Positions 1 to 11,653 of a stretch of DNA of 64,000 bases are shown in pieces; the first letter of the stretch is position 1; every line of letters starts with the position of its first letter. The DNA lies in assembly GCA_000514715.1 (NCBI GenBank), contig KI911459.1, positions 372,001 through 436,000 on the forward strand, written 5' to 3'. Below the pieces are notes generated by a model that worked only from the letters and a program-made list of their open reading frames with translations, was not told where the DNA came from and ran no database searches. This stretch comes from Streptomyces sp. CNH099. GTDB taxonomy: Bacteria; Actinomycetota; Actinomycetes; Streptomycetales; Streptomycetaceae. Both the position numbers and the translations under genes were made by a program.

Positions 1-1
1 G

Positions 2-313
2 GCGCTGACGCCGGGCGTGGAGTACCGCGACGTGGACCGGGCGGCGCGGCAGGTGCTCACCGCCGCCGGCCACGGCGACGGGGTCGGGCCGTTCACCGGG
101 CACGGGGTCGGACTGGAAATCGACGAGGACCCGCGGCTGGCCCCGGCGTCGATGGGTAAACTGGACGCTCGTGTGCCGGTCACCGTCGAGCCGGGAGTCC
201 ATCTCCCCGGCCGGGGCGGGGTCCGGATCGACGACACGCTCGTCGTCCGCTCGCAGGCGGACGGCGGTCCCGAGCTACTCACCATCACGACCAAGGAACT
301 GCTCGCGCTCTGA
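2..313 (+). CDS. M24-family metallopeptidase (Xaa-Pro aminopeptidase), C-terminal end
   Basis: Only the last ~103 codons are in the window; the gene starts upstream. The visible part carries the end of the pita-bread fold: GHGVGLEIDE, then VTVEPGVHLPG and GVRIDDTLVV, which hold the late metal ligands of the M24 family. The last ligand, usually Glu in an RIE motif, reads Asp here (RIDD). The family removes N-terminal residues ahead of proline in the cytoplasm using two metal ions. It lies 67 bp upstream of efp on the same strand, a common actinobacterial neighbourhood. Confidence 0.85.
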   Translation, partial: ALTPGVEYRDVDRAARQVLTAAGHGDGVGPFTGHGVGLEIDEDPRLAPASMGKLDARVPVTVEPGVHLPGRGGVRIDDTLVVRSQADGGPELLTITTKELLAL

Positions 314-380
314 CCCCGGCCGGGTCGCAGGCGAATCCGGGCCTCCTCGGTCGTCCACGCAGTCCAGGAGATTTCGCGAC

Positions 381-947
381 GTGGCCACCACGAACGACCT
401 CAAGAACGGCTTGGTGCTCAAGCTCGACGGCGACCAGCTCTGGTCCGTCGTCGAGTTCCAGCACGTCAAGCCCGGCAAGGGCCCTGCATTCGTCCGTACG
501 AAGCTGAAGAACGTGCTCTCCGGCAAGACCGTCGACAAGACGTTCAACGCCGGGGTGAAGGTCGAGACGGCCACCGTCGACCGAAGGGACATGCAGTTCT
601 CGTACAAGGACGGCGAGTACTTCGTCTTCATGGACATGGAGACGTACGACCAGCTGCACGTCGACCCCAAGACCGTCGGCGACACCGCCAACTACCTGCT
701 GGAGGGCTTCGACACGACCGTGGCGCTGCACGAGGGCACGCCGCTGTACGTCGAGCTGCCCGCGGCCGTCGAGCTGACCGTCGCCCAGACCGACCCGGGC
801 GTGCAGGGCGACCGCTCCACCGGCGGCACCAAGCCGGCCGAGCTGGAGACGGGCTTCTCCATCCAGGTCCCGCTGTTCATCTCCACCGGCGAGAAGATCA
901 AGGTCGACACCCGCTCCGGCGAGTACCTCGGCCGCGTGAGCGGCTGA
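381..947 (+). CDS. efp: Elongation factor P
   Basis: EF-P binds between the P and E sites of the ribosome and rescues stalling on polyproline stretches. The GTG start is chosen because AGGAG lies 10 nt upstream at 366-370 and it gives 188 aa, the usual family length; the frame stays open upstream but has no family similarity there. The three beta-barrel domains are complete. The tip loop reads PGKGP at residues 31-35 with Lys33, the palindromic loop of the actinobacterial subfamily that works with an unmodified lysine. The stop is followed after one base by nusB. Confidence 0.97.
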   Translation: MATTNDLKNGLVLKLDGDQLWSVVEFQHVKPGKGPAFVRTKLKNVLSGKTVDKTFNAGVKVETATVDRRDMQFSYKDGEYFVFMDMETYDQLHVDPKTVGDTANYLLEGFDTTVALHEGTPLYVELPAAVELTVAQTDPGVQGDRSTGGTKPAELETGFSIQVPLFISTGEKIKVDTRSGEYLGRVSG

Positions 948-948
948 C

Positions 949-1413
949 GTGGCCGCACGGAACACGGCTCGCAAGCGCGCGTTCCAGATCATCTTCGAGT
1001 CCGACCAGCGCGGCGCGCCGGCGGGGCAGGTGCTGCAGGACTGGATCCGGCTGGGCCTGACCGATCCCCGCCAGCCGCCGGTCGGCGACTTCACGCGGCG
1101 GCTCGTCGAGGGTTACGCGGAGCACTCCGCCCGCATCGACGAGCTGCTCGGTTCGTACGCGGTCGGCTGGACCCTGGACCGGATGCCGGTCGTGGACCGC
1201 AGCATCCTGCGGCTGGGGGCGTACGAGCTGATCTGGGAGGACGAGACCCCGGACGCGGTGGCGATCGACGAGGCGGTGCAGCTGACGAAGGAGTTCTCCA
1301 CGGACGACTCGCCCGGCTTCGTCAACGGGCTGCTGGGGCGGCTGCAGGAGCTGAAGCCGCGGCTGCGCCGGGACGGCGGGCCGGCCGGCGAGGCCGCCCC
1401 GGAGACGGACTAG
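949..1413 (+). CDS. nusB: Transcription antitermination factor NusB
   Basis: NusB (154 aa) pairs with NusE/S10 on boxA RNA in antitermination complexes, chiefly on rRNA operons. The start MAARNTARKRAFQIIFESDQ is the typical basic, boxA-binding N-terminus, and one all-helical NusB domain fills the protein. The GTG start lies one base after the efp stop, so the two are probably translationally coupled. It is followed by a strong hairpin shared with convergent bldD. Confidence 0.95.
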   Translation: MAARNTARKRAFQIIFESDQRGAPAGQVLQDWIRLGLTDPRQPPVGDFTRRLVEGYAEHSARIDELLGSYAVGWTLDRMPVVDRSILRLGAYELIWEDETPDAVAIDEAVQLTKEFSTDDSPGFVNGLLGRLQELKPRLRRDGGPAGEAAPETD

Positions 1414-1447
1414 CCGGCCCGCCTCGCCCCGCCACGTACACCGCCGA

Positions 1448-1484
1448 CGGCGGAGCGGGCCCCGCCCCGGGGCCCGCTCCGCCG
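1448..1484. terminator. Bidirectional terminator between nusB and bldD
   Basis: A perfect 16-bp GC-rich stem (1448-1463 with 1469-1484) closes a 5-nt loop. It lies between the convergent stops of nusB (1413) and bldD (1517). It has no long U-tract, as is usual in very GC-rich actinobacteria. Confidence 0.75.
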
Positions 1485-1516
1485 ACGGCGGCACGTTTCT
1501 GCTGGTGGGGTGCGGG

Positions 1517-2020
1517 TCAGGCGTCCTCGTGGACCACGACCGCACGGCGGGCGTCGGCGTCCAGGACGCCCCAGCCGATCAGCTGCTCGGTCAGCACCGA
1601 CGGCGACTGGTCGTAGATCACCGCGAGCGTGCGCAGGTCGTCCTGGCGGATCGAGAGGACCTTGCCGTTGTAGTCCCCGCGCTGGCTCTGGATCGTCGCC
1701 GCGTAACGCTGCAGGGGGCCCGCCTTCTCGGCGGGGATCTGGGCCAGGCGCTCCAGGTCCAGCACGAGCTTCGGCGGCGGCTCCGCCGCCCCGCCGGGCG
1801 CCGAACCCGGGAGAAGCTCCTGCACCGGCACCCCGTAGAAGTCCGCCAGCTCCGCCAGGCGCTGCACGGTGACCGCACGGTCCCCGCGCTCGTACGACCC
1901 GACGACGACGGCCTTCCAGCGCCCCTGGGACTTCTCCTCCACGCCGTGCAGTGAGAGGCCCTGCTGGGTACGGATGCCCCGGAGCTTGGCCCCGAGCTGT
2001 TTGGCGTATTCGCTGGACAT
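1517..2020 (-). CDS. bldD: BldD, c-di-GMP-responsive master repressor of development
   Basis: BldD (167 aa) represses sporulation genes during vegetative growth. Four c-di-GMP molecules tether two C-terminal domains and so drive dimer binding to DNA. The N-terminal XRE-type HTH covers residues ~8-65. The c-di-GMP signature RXD-X8-RXXD is exact: Arg114-Gly-Asp116 and Arg125-Gln-Asp-Asp128, the numbering known from S. coelicolor BldD. A BldD box lies 39 bp upstream of the start, indicating autoregulation. Confidence 0.97.
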   Translation of the reverse strand: MSSEYAKQLGAKLRGIRTQQGLSLHGVEEKSQGRWKAVVVGSYERGDRAVTVQRLAELADFYGVPVQELLPGSAPGGAAEPPPKLVLDLERLAQIPAEKAGPLQRYAATIQSQRGDYNGKVLSIRQDDLRTLAVIYDQSPSVLTEQLIGWGVLDADARRAVVVHEDA

Positions 2021-2058
2021 ATGGCTCCCCGGACGACAGTCTGGTAACTCATTGTGAG

Positions 2059-2073
2059 GTTACGCAGCGTAAC
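2059..2073. promoter_or_regulatory. bldD: BldD box (autoregulatory operator)
   Basis: GTTACGCAGCGTAAC matches the 15-bp BldD consensus GTnAC-N5-GTnAC at every defined position and is a near-perfect palindrome. A further half-site, GTAAC, is at 2044-2048. It sits in the divergent region between bldD and the pyr operon, so it may affect both directions; autoregulation of bldD is the established precedent. Confidence 0.85.
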
Positions 2074-2180
2074 TTGGCTTCGTCAAGCGGAAGATTCATC
2101 CGGCCGCCACCCATCAGGGTGGTGCTCCCGCGGCGGCGGGGCGCCGGGAGCCCGGCGCCGGGGCCGTCCCGCCGCGCTGT

Positions 2181-2186
2181 TACGGT
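2181..2186 (+). promoter_or_regulatory. Candidate -10 box for the pyr operon
   Basis: TACGGT fits TANNNT and lies 26 nt before the PyrR-binding hairpin, so a transcript starting near 2192 would carry the hairpin in its leader. No clear -35 hexamer was found, so this is tentative. Confidence 0.35.
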
Positions 2187-2211
2187 GGAGGGGACCTGAC
2201 GTCCTTTAACG

Positions 2212-2229
2212 CCCGTCCCGTGAGGCGGG
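2212..2229 (+). promoter_or_regulatory. PyrR-binding hairpin in the pyr leader
   Basis: A CCCG/CGGG stem (2212-2215 with 2226-2229) presents the loop TCCCGTGAGG (2216-2225), an exact match to the PyrR-binding consensus UCCNGNGAGG. The pyrR ribosome-binding site (AAGGGGG, 2231-2237) follows within a few bases. UMP-bound PyrR should therefore block translation initiation, as described for mycobacterial pyrR leaders. No separate antiterminator/terminator pair is evident, which argues against Bacillus-style attenuation. Confidence 0.85.
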
Positions 2230-2247
2230 GAAGGGGGTCCTTTCCGT

Positions 2248-2817
2248 ATGGACACGCATGACACCGGCAGCCCTGACCCGGCCCGGCCCGTCCTGGAGGC
2301 GCCGGACATCCAGCGGGTGCTGACCCGCATCGCCCACGAGATCGTGGAGCGCACCAAGGGCGCCCACGACGTGGTGCTCCTGGGGATTCCGACCCGCGGC
2401 GTGTGGCTCGGCCACCGGCTCGCCGCGAAGCTCGAAGAAATCACCGGCAGGAAGTTCGGCCACTCGGGCGTCGGCTCGCTCGACATCACCATGTACCGCG
2501 ACGACCTGCGCATGGGCCCGCCCCGCGCGCTGGCCCGCACGGACATCCCGGCGGAGGGGATCGACGGCCGGCTGGTCGTGCTCGTGGACGACGTGCTCTT
2601 CTCCGGCCGCACCATCCGCGCGGCGCTCGACGCGCTGAACGACATCGGCAGACCGCGCGCCGTGCAGCTCGCCGTCCTCGTCGACCGCGGCCACCGCGAG
2701 CTGCCCATCCGCGCCGACTACGTCGGCAAGAACCTCCCCACGTCGCTGCGGGAGACGGTCCGCGTCCAGCTCACCGAGCAGGACGGCCGCGACGCCGTGC
2801 TGCTCGGCTCCAAGTAG
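2248..2817 (+). CDS. pyrR: Bifunctional pyr operon regulator / uracil phosphoribosyltransferase
   Basis: PyrR (189 aa) binds pyr mRNA when UMP is high and has weak uracil phosphoribosyltransferase activity. The type-I PRTase PRPP loop VLVDDVLFSGRT is at ~111-122, and the flexible loop with SLDITMYRDDL precedes it. The ATG start follows AAGGGGG, itself beside the PyrR-binding hairpin. It heads an operon in which most later genes overlap, so one leader could control the whole UMP pathway. Confidence 0.95.
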   Translation: MDTHDTGSPDPARPVLEAPDIQRVLTRIAHEIVERTKGAHDVVLLGIPTRGVWLGHRLAAKLEEITGRKFGHSGVGSLDITMYRDDLRMGPPRALARTDIPAEGIDGRLVVLVDDVLFSGRTIRAALDALNDIGRPRAVQLAVLVDRGHRELPIRADYVGKNLPTSLRETVRVQLTEQDGRDAVLLGSK

Positions 2818-2910
2818 GACGCCCGCCCCGCCCCGCCGGGTCACCGGGCGGACGCCCCCGTGACCCGCCGTGCGCGAACCGCCGCACCCCCCGACACCCC
2901 GGAGCACCCA

Positions 2911-3948
2911 GTGAAGCGCCATCTCATCTCGGCCGCCGACCTGTCCCGCGACGACGCCGTGCTGATCCTCGACACCGCCGAGGAACTGGCCCGGATCGCG
3001 GACCGGCCCATCAAGAAGCTGCCCACCCTGCGCGGCCGCACGGTGGTGAACCTCTTCTACGAGGACTCCACCCGCACCCGCATCTCCTTCGAGGCCGCCG
3101 CCAAGCGGCTCTCCGCCGACGTCATCAACTTCTCCGCCAAGGGCTCGTCCGTCTCCAAGGGCGAGTCGCTGAAGGACACCGCCCTGACCCTGGAGGCGAT
3201 GGGCGCGGACGCCGTCGTCATCCGCCACCACGACTCCGGCGCCCCGCACCGGCTCGCCACCTCCGGCTGGATCAACGGCTCCGTCGTCAACGCCGGTGAC
3301 GGCACCCACGAGCACCCCACGCAGGCGCTCCTCGACGCCTTCACCATGCGCCGCCATCTCGAACCCGGCACGGGCGGCGGCCTCGACGGCCGCCGGATCA
3401 CGGTCGTCGGGGACATCCTGCACAGCCGGGTCGCCCGCTCGAACGTGCTCCTGCTGCACACCCTCGGCGCCCAGGTCACCCTCGTCGCGCCGCCCACGCT
3501 GGTGCCGGTCGGCGTGGCGACCTGGCCGTGCGAGGTCTCGTACGACCTGGACGCCGTGCTGCCGAAGTCCGACGCCGTGATGATGCTGCGGGTGCAGCGG
3601 GAGCGGATGAACGCCGCGTTCTTCCCGACCGAGCGCGAGTACGCCCGCCGCTACGGCCTCGACGGCGACCGGATGGCGCGCATGCCCGAGCACGCCCTCG
3701 TCATGCACCCGGGCCCGATGAACCGCGGCATGGAGATCACCGCCGAGGTCGCCGACTCGCCCCGCTGCACCGCGGTCGAGCAGGTGGCCAACGGCGTGTC
3801 CATCCGCATGGCCGTGCTCTACCTGCTGCTCGGCGGCGCCTCCCCGGGAGAGGCCCCCGCCGCGGGCACGTCCGCCGCCCCGTCCGCCGCCCCGTCCGCC
3901 ACTCTGTCCGCCCCGACCACCGCCCGTACCGAGGAGACCGACCGATGA
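2911..3948 (+). CDS. pyrB: Aspartate carbamoyltransferase catalytic subunit
   Basis: It condenses carbamoyl phosphate with aspartate to N-carbamoylaspartate. The GTG at 2911 is preferred over an upstream in-frame GTG at 2860 because GGAG precedes it at 2901-2904 and VKRHLISAADL is the normal N-terminus. The carbamoyl-phosphate loop STRTR is at 53-57, and HPGPMNRG lies in the aspartate domain. Conserved sequence ends near residue 312. A further ~33-residue Ala/Pro/Ser/Thr tail coded by a short repeat makes it 345 aa, longer than is usual. No pyrI is present. The stop overlaps pyrC by ATGA. Confidence 0.94.
   Translation: MKRHLISAADLSRDDAVLILDTAEELARIADRPIKKLPTLRGRTVVNLFYEDSTRTRISFEAAAKRLSADVINFSAKGSSVSKGESLKDTALTLEAMGADAVVIRHHDSGAPHRLATSGWINGSVVNAGDGTHEHPTQALLDAFTMRRHLEPGTGGGLDGRRITVVGDILHSRVARSNVLLLHTLGAQVTLVAPPTLVPVGVATWPCEVSYDLDAVLPKSDAVMMLRVQRERMNAAFFPTEREYARRYGLDGDRMARMPEHALVMHPGPMNRGMEITAEVADSPRCTAVEQVANGVSIRMAVLYLLLGGASPGEAPAAGTSAAPSAAPSATLSAPTTARTEETDR
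3865..3912 (+). repeat. In-frame minisatellite coding the PyrB tail
   Basis: Imperfect 12-bp units of the form CCGTCCGCCGCC are repeated about four times, coding Ser-Ala-Ala-Pro. The array adds a disordered extension after the last conserved helix and does not shift the frame. Confidence 0.6.
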
Positions 3949-5240
3949 GCAAGACCCTGATCCGCGGCGCGCAGGTCCTCGGCGGCGAGGCGCGGGACGT
4001 ACTGGTCGACGGCGAGACGATCGCCGCGGTCGGCGAGCCCGGCGCGGCGCTGCCGGCCGACGGCGCCGAGGTCGTCGAGGCCGCCGGGCACGTCCTGCTG
4101 CCCGGCCTGGTCGACCTGCACACCCACCTGCGCGAGCCCGGCCGCGAGGACTCCGAGACCGTCCTGACCGGCACCCGCGCCGCCGCCCGCGGCGGCTTCA
4201 CCGCCGTGCACGCGATGGCCAACACCTTCCCCGTCGCCGACACCGCGGGCGTCGTCGAGCAGGTCTGGCGGCTCGGCCGCGAGTCCGGCTACTGCGACGT
4301 GCAGCCCGTCGGCGCGGTCACGGTGGGCCTGGAGGGCAAGCAGCTCGCCGAGCTGGGCGCCATGCACGAGTCGGCGGCCGGCGTCGTCGTCTTCTCCGAC
4401 GACGGCAAGTGCGTCGACGACGCCGTGATCATGCGCCGGGCGCTGGAGTACGTGAAGGCGTTCGACGGCGTCGTCGCGCAGCACGCGCAGGAGCCGCGGC
4501 TGACCGAGGGCGCCCAGATGAACGAGGGCGTCGTCTCCGCCGAGCTGGGCCTCGGCGGCTGGCCGGCCGCCGCCGAGGAGTCGGTCATCGCCCGCGACGT
4601 GCTGCTCGCCGCGCACGTCGACTCGCGGGTGCACGTCTGCCACCTGTCCACCGCCGGCTCGGTGGAGATCGTGCGCTGGGCGAAGTCCAAGGGCTGGCGC
4701 GTCACCGCCGAGGTCACCCCGCACCACCTGCTGCTCACCGACGAGCTGGTCCGCTCCTACGACCCCGTCTACAAGGTCAACCCGCCGCTGCGCACCGAGA
4801 CCGACGTGCGCGCGCTGCGCGAGGCGCTGGCCGACGGCACCATCGACTGCGTCGCCACCGACCACGCCCCGCACCCGCAGGAGGACAAGGACTGCGAGTG
4901 GGCCGCCGCCGCCATGGGGATGGTCGGCCTGGAGACGGCGCTGTCCGTCGTCCAGCAGACGATGGTCGACACCGGCCTGCTGGACTGGTCCGGCGTCGCC
5001 GACCGGATGTCCCACCGGCCCGCCGCCATCGGCCGCCTCGACGGCCACGGCCGCCCGGTCGCCCCCGGCGAGCCCGCCAACCTCACCCTGCTCGATCCGG
5101 CCTACCGTGGTCGGGTGGACCCGCACCGCTTCGTCTCCCGCAGCCGCAACACCCCCTACGCGGACCGCGAGCTGCCGGGCCGGGTCACGCACACGTTCCT
5201 GCGCGGCCGGGCCACCCTCGCCGGGGGTGAGCCCGCGTGA
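3945..5240 (+). CDS. pyrC: Dihydroorotase (class I, long type)
   Basis: It closes N-carbamoylaspartate to dihydroorotate. The 431-aa amidohydrolase has the zinc motif DLHTHLREPG (His59, His61), FSDDG, and the late ATDHAPH motif. The ATG at 3945 overlaps the pyrB stop as ATGA. The stop overlaps the next gene as GTGA, so translational coupling is likely. Confidence 0.96.
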   Translation: MSKTLIRGAQVLGGEARDVLVDGETIAAVGEPGAALPADGAEVVEAAGHVLLPGLVDLHTHLREPGREDSETVLTGTRAAARGGFTAVHAMANTFPVADTAGVVEQVWRLGRESGYCDVQPVGAVTVGLEGKQLAELGAMHESAAGVVVFSDDGKCVDDAVIMRRALEYVKAFDGVVAQHAQEPRLTEGAQMNEGVVSAELGLGGWPAAAEESVIARDVLLAAHVDSRVHVCHLSTAGSVEIVRWAKSKGWRVTAEVTPHHLLLTDELVRSYDPVYKVNPPLRTETDVRALREALADGTIDCVATDHAPHPQEDKDCEWAAAAMGMVGLETALSVVQQTMVDTGLLDWSGVADRMSHRPAAIGRLDGHGRPVAPGEPANLTLLDPAYRGRVDPHRFVSRSRNTPYADRELPGRVTHTFLRGRATLAGGEPA

Positions 5241-5848
5241 CGCTCGCCACCCTGCTCGCCGACGAACGGCAGTCGCAGCCCGTGACCGACTGGGCGGCCC
5301 GCATCGGCTGGATCGGCGGCCTGCTCCTCTTCATCGCGCTGGTCTACTGGCTCATGCGCGAGGGCTGGAAGTGGCGCGGCCAGCTCCAGTCCGGCATTCC
5401 GGACCTGCCGCGGATCCCCGACGAGCCCGGCCCGGCGCGCCTGACGCTGACCGGCCGCTACCACGGCACCACCACCGCCGGGCAGTGGCTCGACCGCATC
5501 GTCGCGCACGGGCTGGGCGTACGCAGCCGCGTCGAGCTGACCCTCACCGAGCAGGGCCTCGCGGTCGTACGCCCCGGGGCCACGGACTTCTTCGTCCCCG
5601 CCGCGCACCTGCGCGGCGCCCGGCTCGACAAGGCCATCGCCGGCAAGGTCCTCACCGAGGGCGGCCTGCTGGTGATCACCTGGGAGCACGGCGGCGCGGA
5701 GTACGACTCCGGGTTCCGCTCCGCGCGCGCCGCCGAGCACGCCGCCTGGGTGGCGGCGCTCGCCGGGCCGGCCGCGGAACCCGCTCGCGGCGCCGGCGCC
5801 GCCGCCGCGAGCACCGACGACGGCACCACCACGGAAGGCCAACGATGA
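5237..5848 (+). CDS. PH-like single-pass membrane protein of the pyr operon
   Basis: This 203-aa protein has one transmembrane helix at ~22-41 (IGWIGGLLLFIALVYWLM), then a basic stretch and a compact beta-rich cytoplasmic domain (~60-175) resembling a bacterial PH-like fold, and a low-complexity Ala/Gly/Thr tail. No catalytic motif is visible. A membrane protein of this kind sits between pyrC and carA in other actinobacteria, for example the Rv1382 position in M. tuberculosis, so the linkage is conserved while the role is unknown. It overlaps pyrC by GTGA and carA by ATGA. A membrane-anchoring or adaptor role is only inference. Confidence 0.85.
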   Translation: MTLATLLADERQSQPVTDWAARIGWIGGLLLFIALVYWLMREGWKWRGQLQSGIPDLPRIPDEPGPARLTLTGRYHGTTTAGQWLDRIVAHGLGVRSRVELTLTEQGLAVVRPGATDFFVPAAHLRGARLDKAIAGKVLTEGGLLVITWEHGGAEYDSGFRSARAAEHAAWVAALAGPAAEPARGAGAAAASTDDGTTTEGQR

Positions 5849-7015
5849 GCGCAACCCACCGCGGCCACGGGAGTCCCGCCGTACTCGTCCTCGAGGACGG
5901 CCGCAGCTTCCGCGGCCGGGCCTACGGAGCGACGGGGGAGACGTTCGGCGAAGCCGTGTTCTCCACCGGCATGACCGGCTACCAGGAGACCCTGACCGAC
6001 CCCTCGTACCACCGCCAGGTCGTCGTCATGACCGCCCCGCACGTCGGCAACACCGGCGTCAACGACGAGGACGCCGAGTCCGCCCGCATCTGGGTCTCCG
6101 GCTACGTCGTCCGCGACCCCGCCCGCGTCCCCTCCAGCTGGCGCGCCACCCGCTCCCTCGACGAGGAGCTGCGCCGCCAGGGCGTCGTCGGCATCTCCGG
6201 CGTCGACACCCGCGCGATCACCCGCCACCTGCGCGAGCGCGGCGCCATGCGCGTCGGCATCTTCTCCGGCGACCGGGTCGCCGACCCGGAGGCGATGCTC
6301 GCCCGGGTGCGGGTGCAGGAGCCGATGGCGGGCGCCGACCTCGCGCCCGAGGTCGCCACCGGGGAGCCGTACGTCGTCCCCGCGGCGGGCGCGAAGCGCT
6401 TCACCGTCGCCGCGCTGGACCTGGGCATCAAGGGCATGACGTCGCGGCGCATGGCCGAGCGCGGCATCGAGGTGCACGTGCTGCCCGGCACCGCCTCGGT
6501 CGAGGAGGTCTACGCCGTGCAGCCCGACGGCGTGTTCCTCTCCAACGGCCCCGGCGACCCGGCCGCCGCCGACCTCACCGTGGTCCGCGCGGTGCTGGAG
6601 CGCGGCACCCCGCTGTTCGGCATCTGCTTCGGCAACCAGCTCCTCGGCCGCGCGCTGGGCTTCGGCACGTACAAGCTGAAGTACGGCCACCGGGGCATCA
6701 ACCAGCCCGTCCAGGACCGCACCACCGGCCGCGTCGAGGTCACCGCGCACAACCACGGCTTCGCCGTGGACGCGCCCCTCGACACCGTCGCGGACACCCC
6801 CTACGGGCGCGCCGAGGTCAGCCACGTGTGCCTCAACGACCGGGTCGTCGAGGGGCTCAGGCTCCTGGACCGGCCGGCGTTCTCCGTCCAGTACCACCCC
6901 GAGGCGGCCGCGGGTCCGCACGACGCGGCGTATCTCTTCGACCGCTTCGTCCGGCTCATGGCAGAGCAGGCGGAGCAGACAGAGCCGGCCGCCCAGGCAG
7001 AACAGGGAGCCCAGC

Positions 7016-7023
<8 letters not shown>
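5845..7023 (+). CDS. carA: Carbamoyl phosphate synthase, small (glutaminase) subunit
   Basis: CarA (392 aa) hydrolyses glutamine and passes ammonia to CarB. The N-terminal CPSase small-chain domain covers ~10-145 and the class-I glutaminase ~185-375. The catalytic triad is Cys261 in GICFGNQ, with His351 and Glu353 in QYHPE. GICFGNQ replaces the more common GICLGHQ but keeps the nucleophile. The C-terminus ends in a short Glu/Gln/Ala-rich run. carB starts 8 bp before the carA stop. Confidence 0.97.
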
Positions 7024-10336
<3,313 letters not shown>

Positions 10337-10391
10337 CCGCCCGCCTCTCCGACCACCCGCCCCTCCTCCGCGCCCACCCGCAGCCCCGCGC

Positions 10392-10424
10392 CCCCGCCGG
10401 CCGGCGACCGAGCCGCCGGCGGGG
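10392..10424 (+). terminator. Hairpin between carB and pyrD
   Basis: A perfect 10-bp stem CCCCGCCGGC/GCCGGCGGGG (10392-10401 with 10415-10424) lies in the 117-bp carB-pyrD gap, the only sizeable gap in an otherwise overlapping operon. It may lower read-through or stabilise the 3' end of carB mRNA; it has no U-tract. Confidence 0.4.
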
Positions 10425-10453
10425 ACACGGGCCCCGAAGCAGCCGAAGGCCCC

Positions 10454-11653
10454 ATGTACCCCTTCCTCTTCCACAGCGTCTTCGCCCGGATGGACCCCGA
10501 GCGGGCCCACGGCCTGGCGTTCGCGGCCATCCGCGGCGCCGCCGCCGCGCCCGGCGTGCGCAGCGCCGTGCGGCTCACCGCCGCGCCCCGCCACCCCGAG
10601 CTGCGCGTCCGCGCGCTCGGCATCGACTTCCCCGGCCCGTTCGGGCTCGCCGCGGGCTTCGACAAGAACGCGGTCGGGATCGACGGGCTGACGATGCTCG
10701 GCTTCGACTTCGTCGAGGTCGGCACCGTCACCGCCCGCCCCCAGGCCGGCAACGAGCCGACCCGGCTGTTCCGGCTGATCCCGGACCGGGCGCTGGTGAA
10801 CCGGATGGGGTTCAACAACGACGGCTCCGCCGCCGTCGCCGCCCGCCTCGCCCGCCGGAGGTACGGCAGGCGCACCCCGTACCGGCCGAACGCCGTCGTC
10901 GGCGTCAACATCGGCAAGAACAAGTCCGTCCCCGAATCGGGTGCCGTCCAGGACTACGTCACCGCCACCGAGCGGCTCGCCGGCCACGCCGACTACCTCG
11001 TCGTCAACGTGTCCTCGCCCAACACGCCCGGGCTGCGCGACCTCCAGGCCGTCCGCCACCTGCGCCCGCTGCTCGCGGCCGTCCGCGCCGCCGCCGACCT
11101 CCCCCACAGCCCTGAGGGCAGGGGCGCTGCCCCCGCCGGCACCGCCGCCCGGCCGGGCGCGCCGGGGCCGCCCGCGCGCGTACCGCTGCTGGTCAAGATC
11201 GCCCCCGACCTGGCCGACGAGGACGTCGACGAGGTCGCCGACCTGGCCCTGGAGCTGGGCCTCGACGGCATCATCGCCACCAACACCACCGTCGCCCGCG
11301 ACGGCCTGACCACCGCGGCGGACCGCGTCGCGGCCATCGGCGCCGGCGGCCTGTCCGGAGCCCCGCTGCGCGACCGCGCCCTCGACGTGCTGCGCCGCCT
11401 CCACGCCCGCGTGGGCGGCCCCGACGAGCACGGCATCGTGCTCGTCGGGGCCGGCGGCATCGAGACCGCCGAGCACGCCTGGGAGCGCATCCTGGCCGGC
11501 GCCACCCTCGTCCAGGGCTACAGCGGCTTCGTCTACGAGGGCCCGCTGTGGCCCCGCAGGATCCACCGCGGCCTGGCGGAGCTGCTGGCCGCCTCCCCGT
11601 ACGCCACCCTCGCCGACGCCGTCGGCGCAGACGCAAGGAAGGCGAGCACATGA
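10454..11653 (+). CDS. pyrD: Dihydroorotate dehydrogenase, class 2 (quinone-linked)
   Basis: It oxidises dihydroorotate to orotate with FMN and passes electrons to membrane quinones. The N-terminal helix (MYPFLFHSVFARMDPERAH) and VNVSSPNTPGLR with the catalytic serine mark class 2. FMN contacts include FGLAAGFDKN and the late GAGGI motif. Residues ~216-241 form a Pro/Ala/Gly-rich insert between the catalytic loop and VPLLVKIAPDL, lengthening the protein to 399 aa against a typical 335-370. The stop overlaps pyrF by ATGA. Confidence 0.95.
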   Translation: MYPFLFHSVFARMDPERAHGLAFAAIRGAAAAPGVRSAVRLTAAPRHPELRVRALGIDFPGPFGLAAGFDKNAVGIDGLTMLGFDFVEVGTVTARPQAGNEPTRLFRLIPDRALVNRMGFNNDGSAAVAARLARRRYGRRTPYRPNAVVGVNIGKNKSVPESGAVQDYVTATERLAGHADYLVVNVSSPNTPGLRDLQAVRHLRPLLAAVRAAADLPHSPEGRGAAPAGTAARPGAPGPPARVPLLVKIAPDLADEDVDEVADLALELGLDGIIATNTTVARDGLTTAADRVAAIGAGGLSGAPLRDRALDVLRRLHARVGGPDEHGIVLVGAGGIETAEHAWERILAGATLVQGYSGFVYEGPLWPRRIHRGLAELLAASPYATLADAVGADARKAST

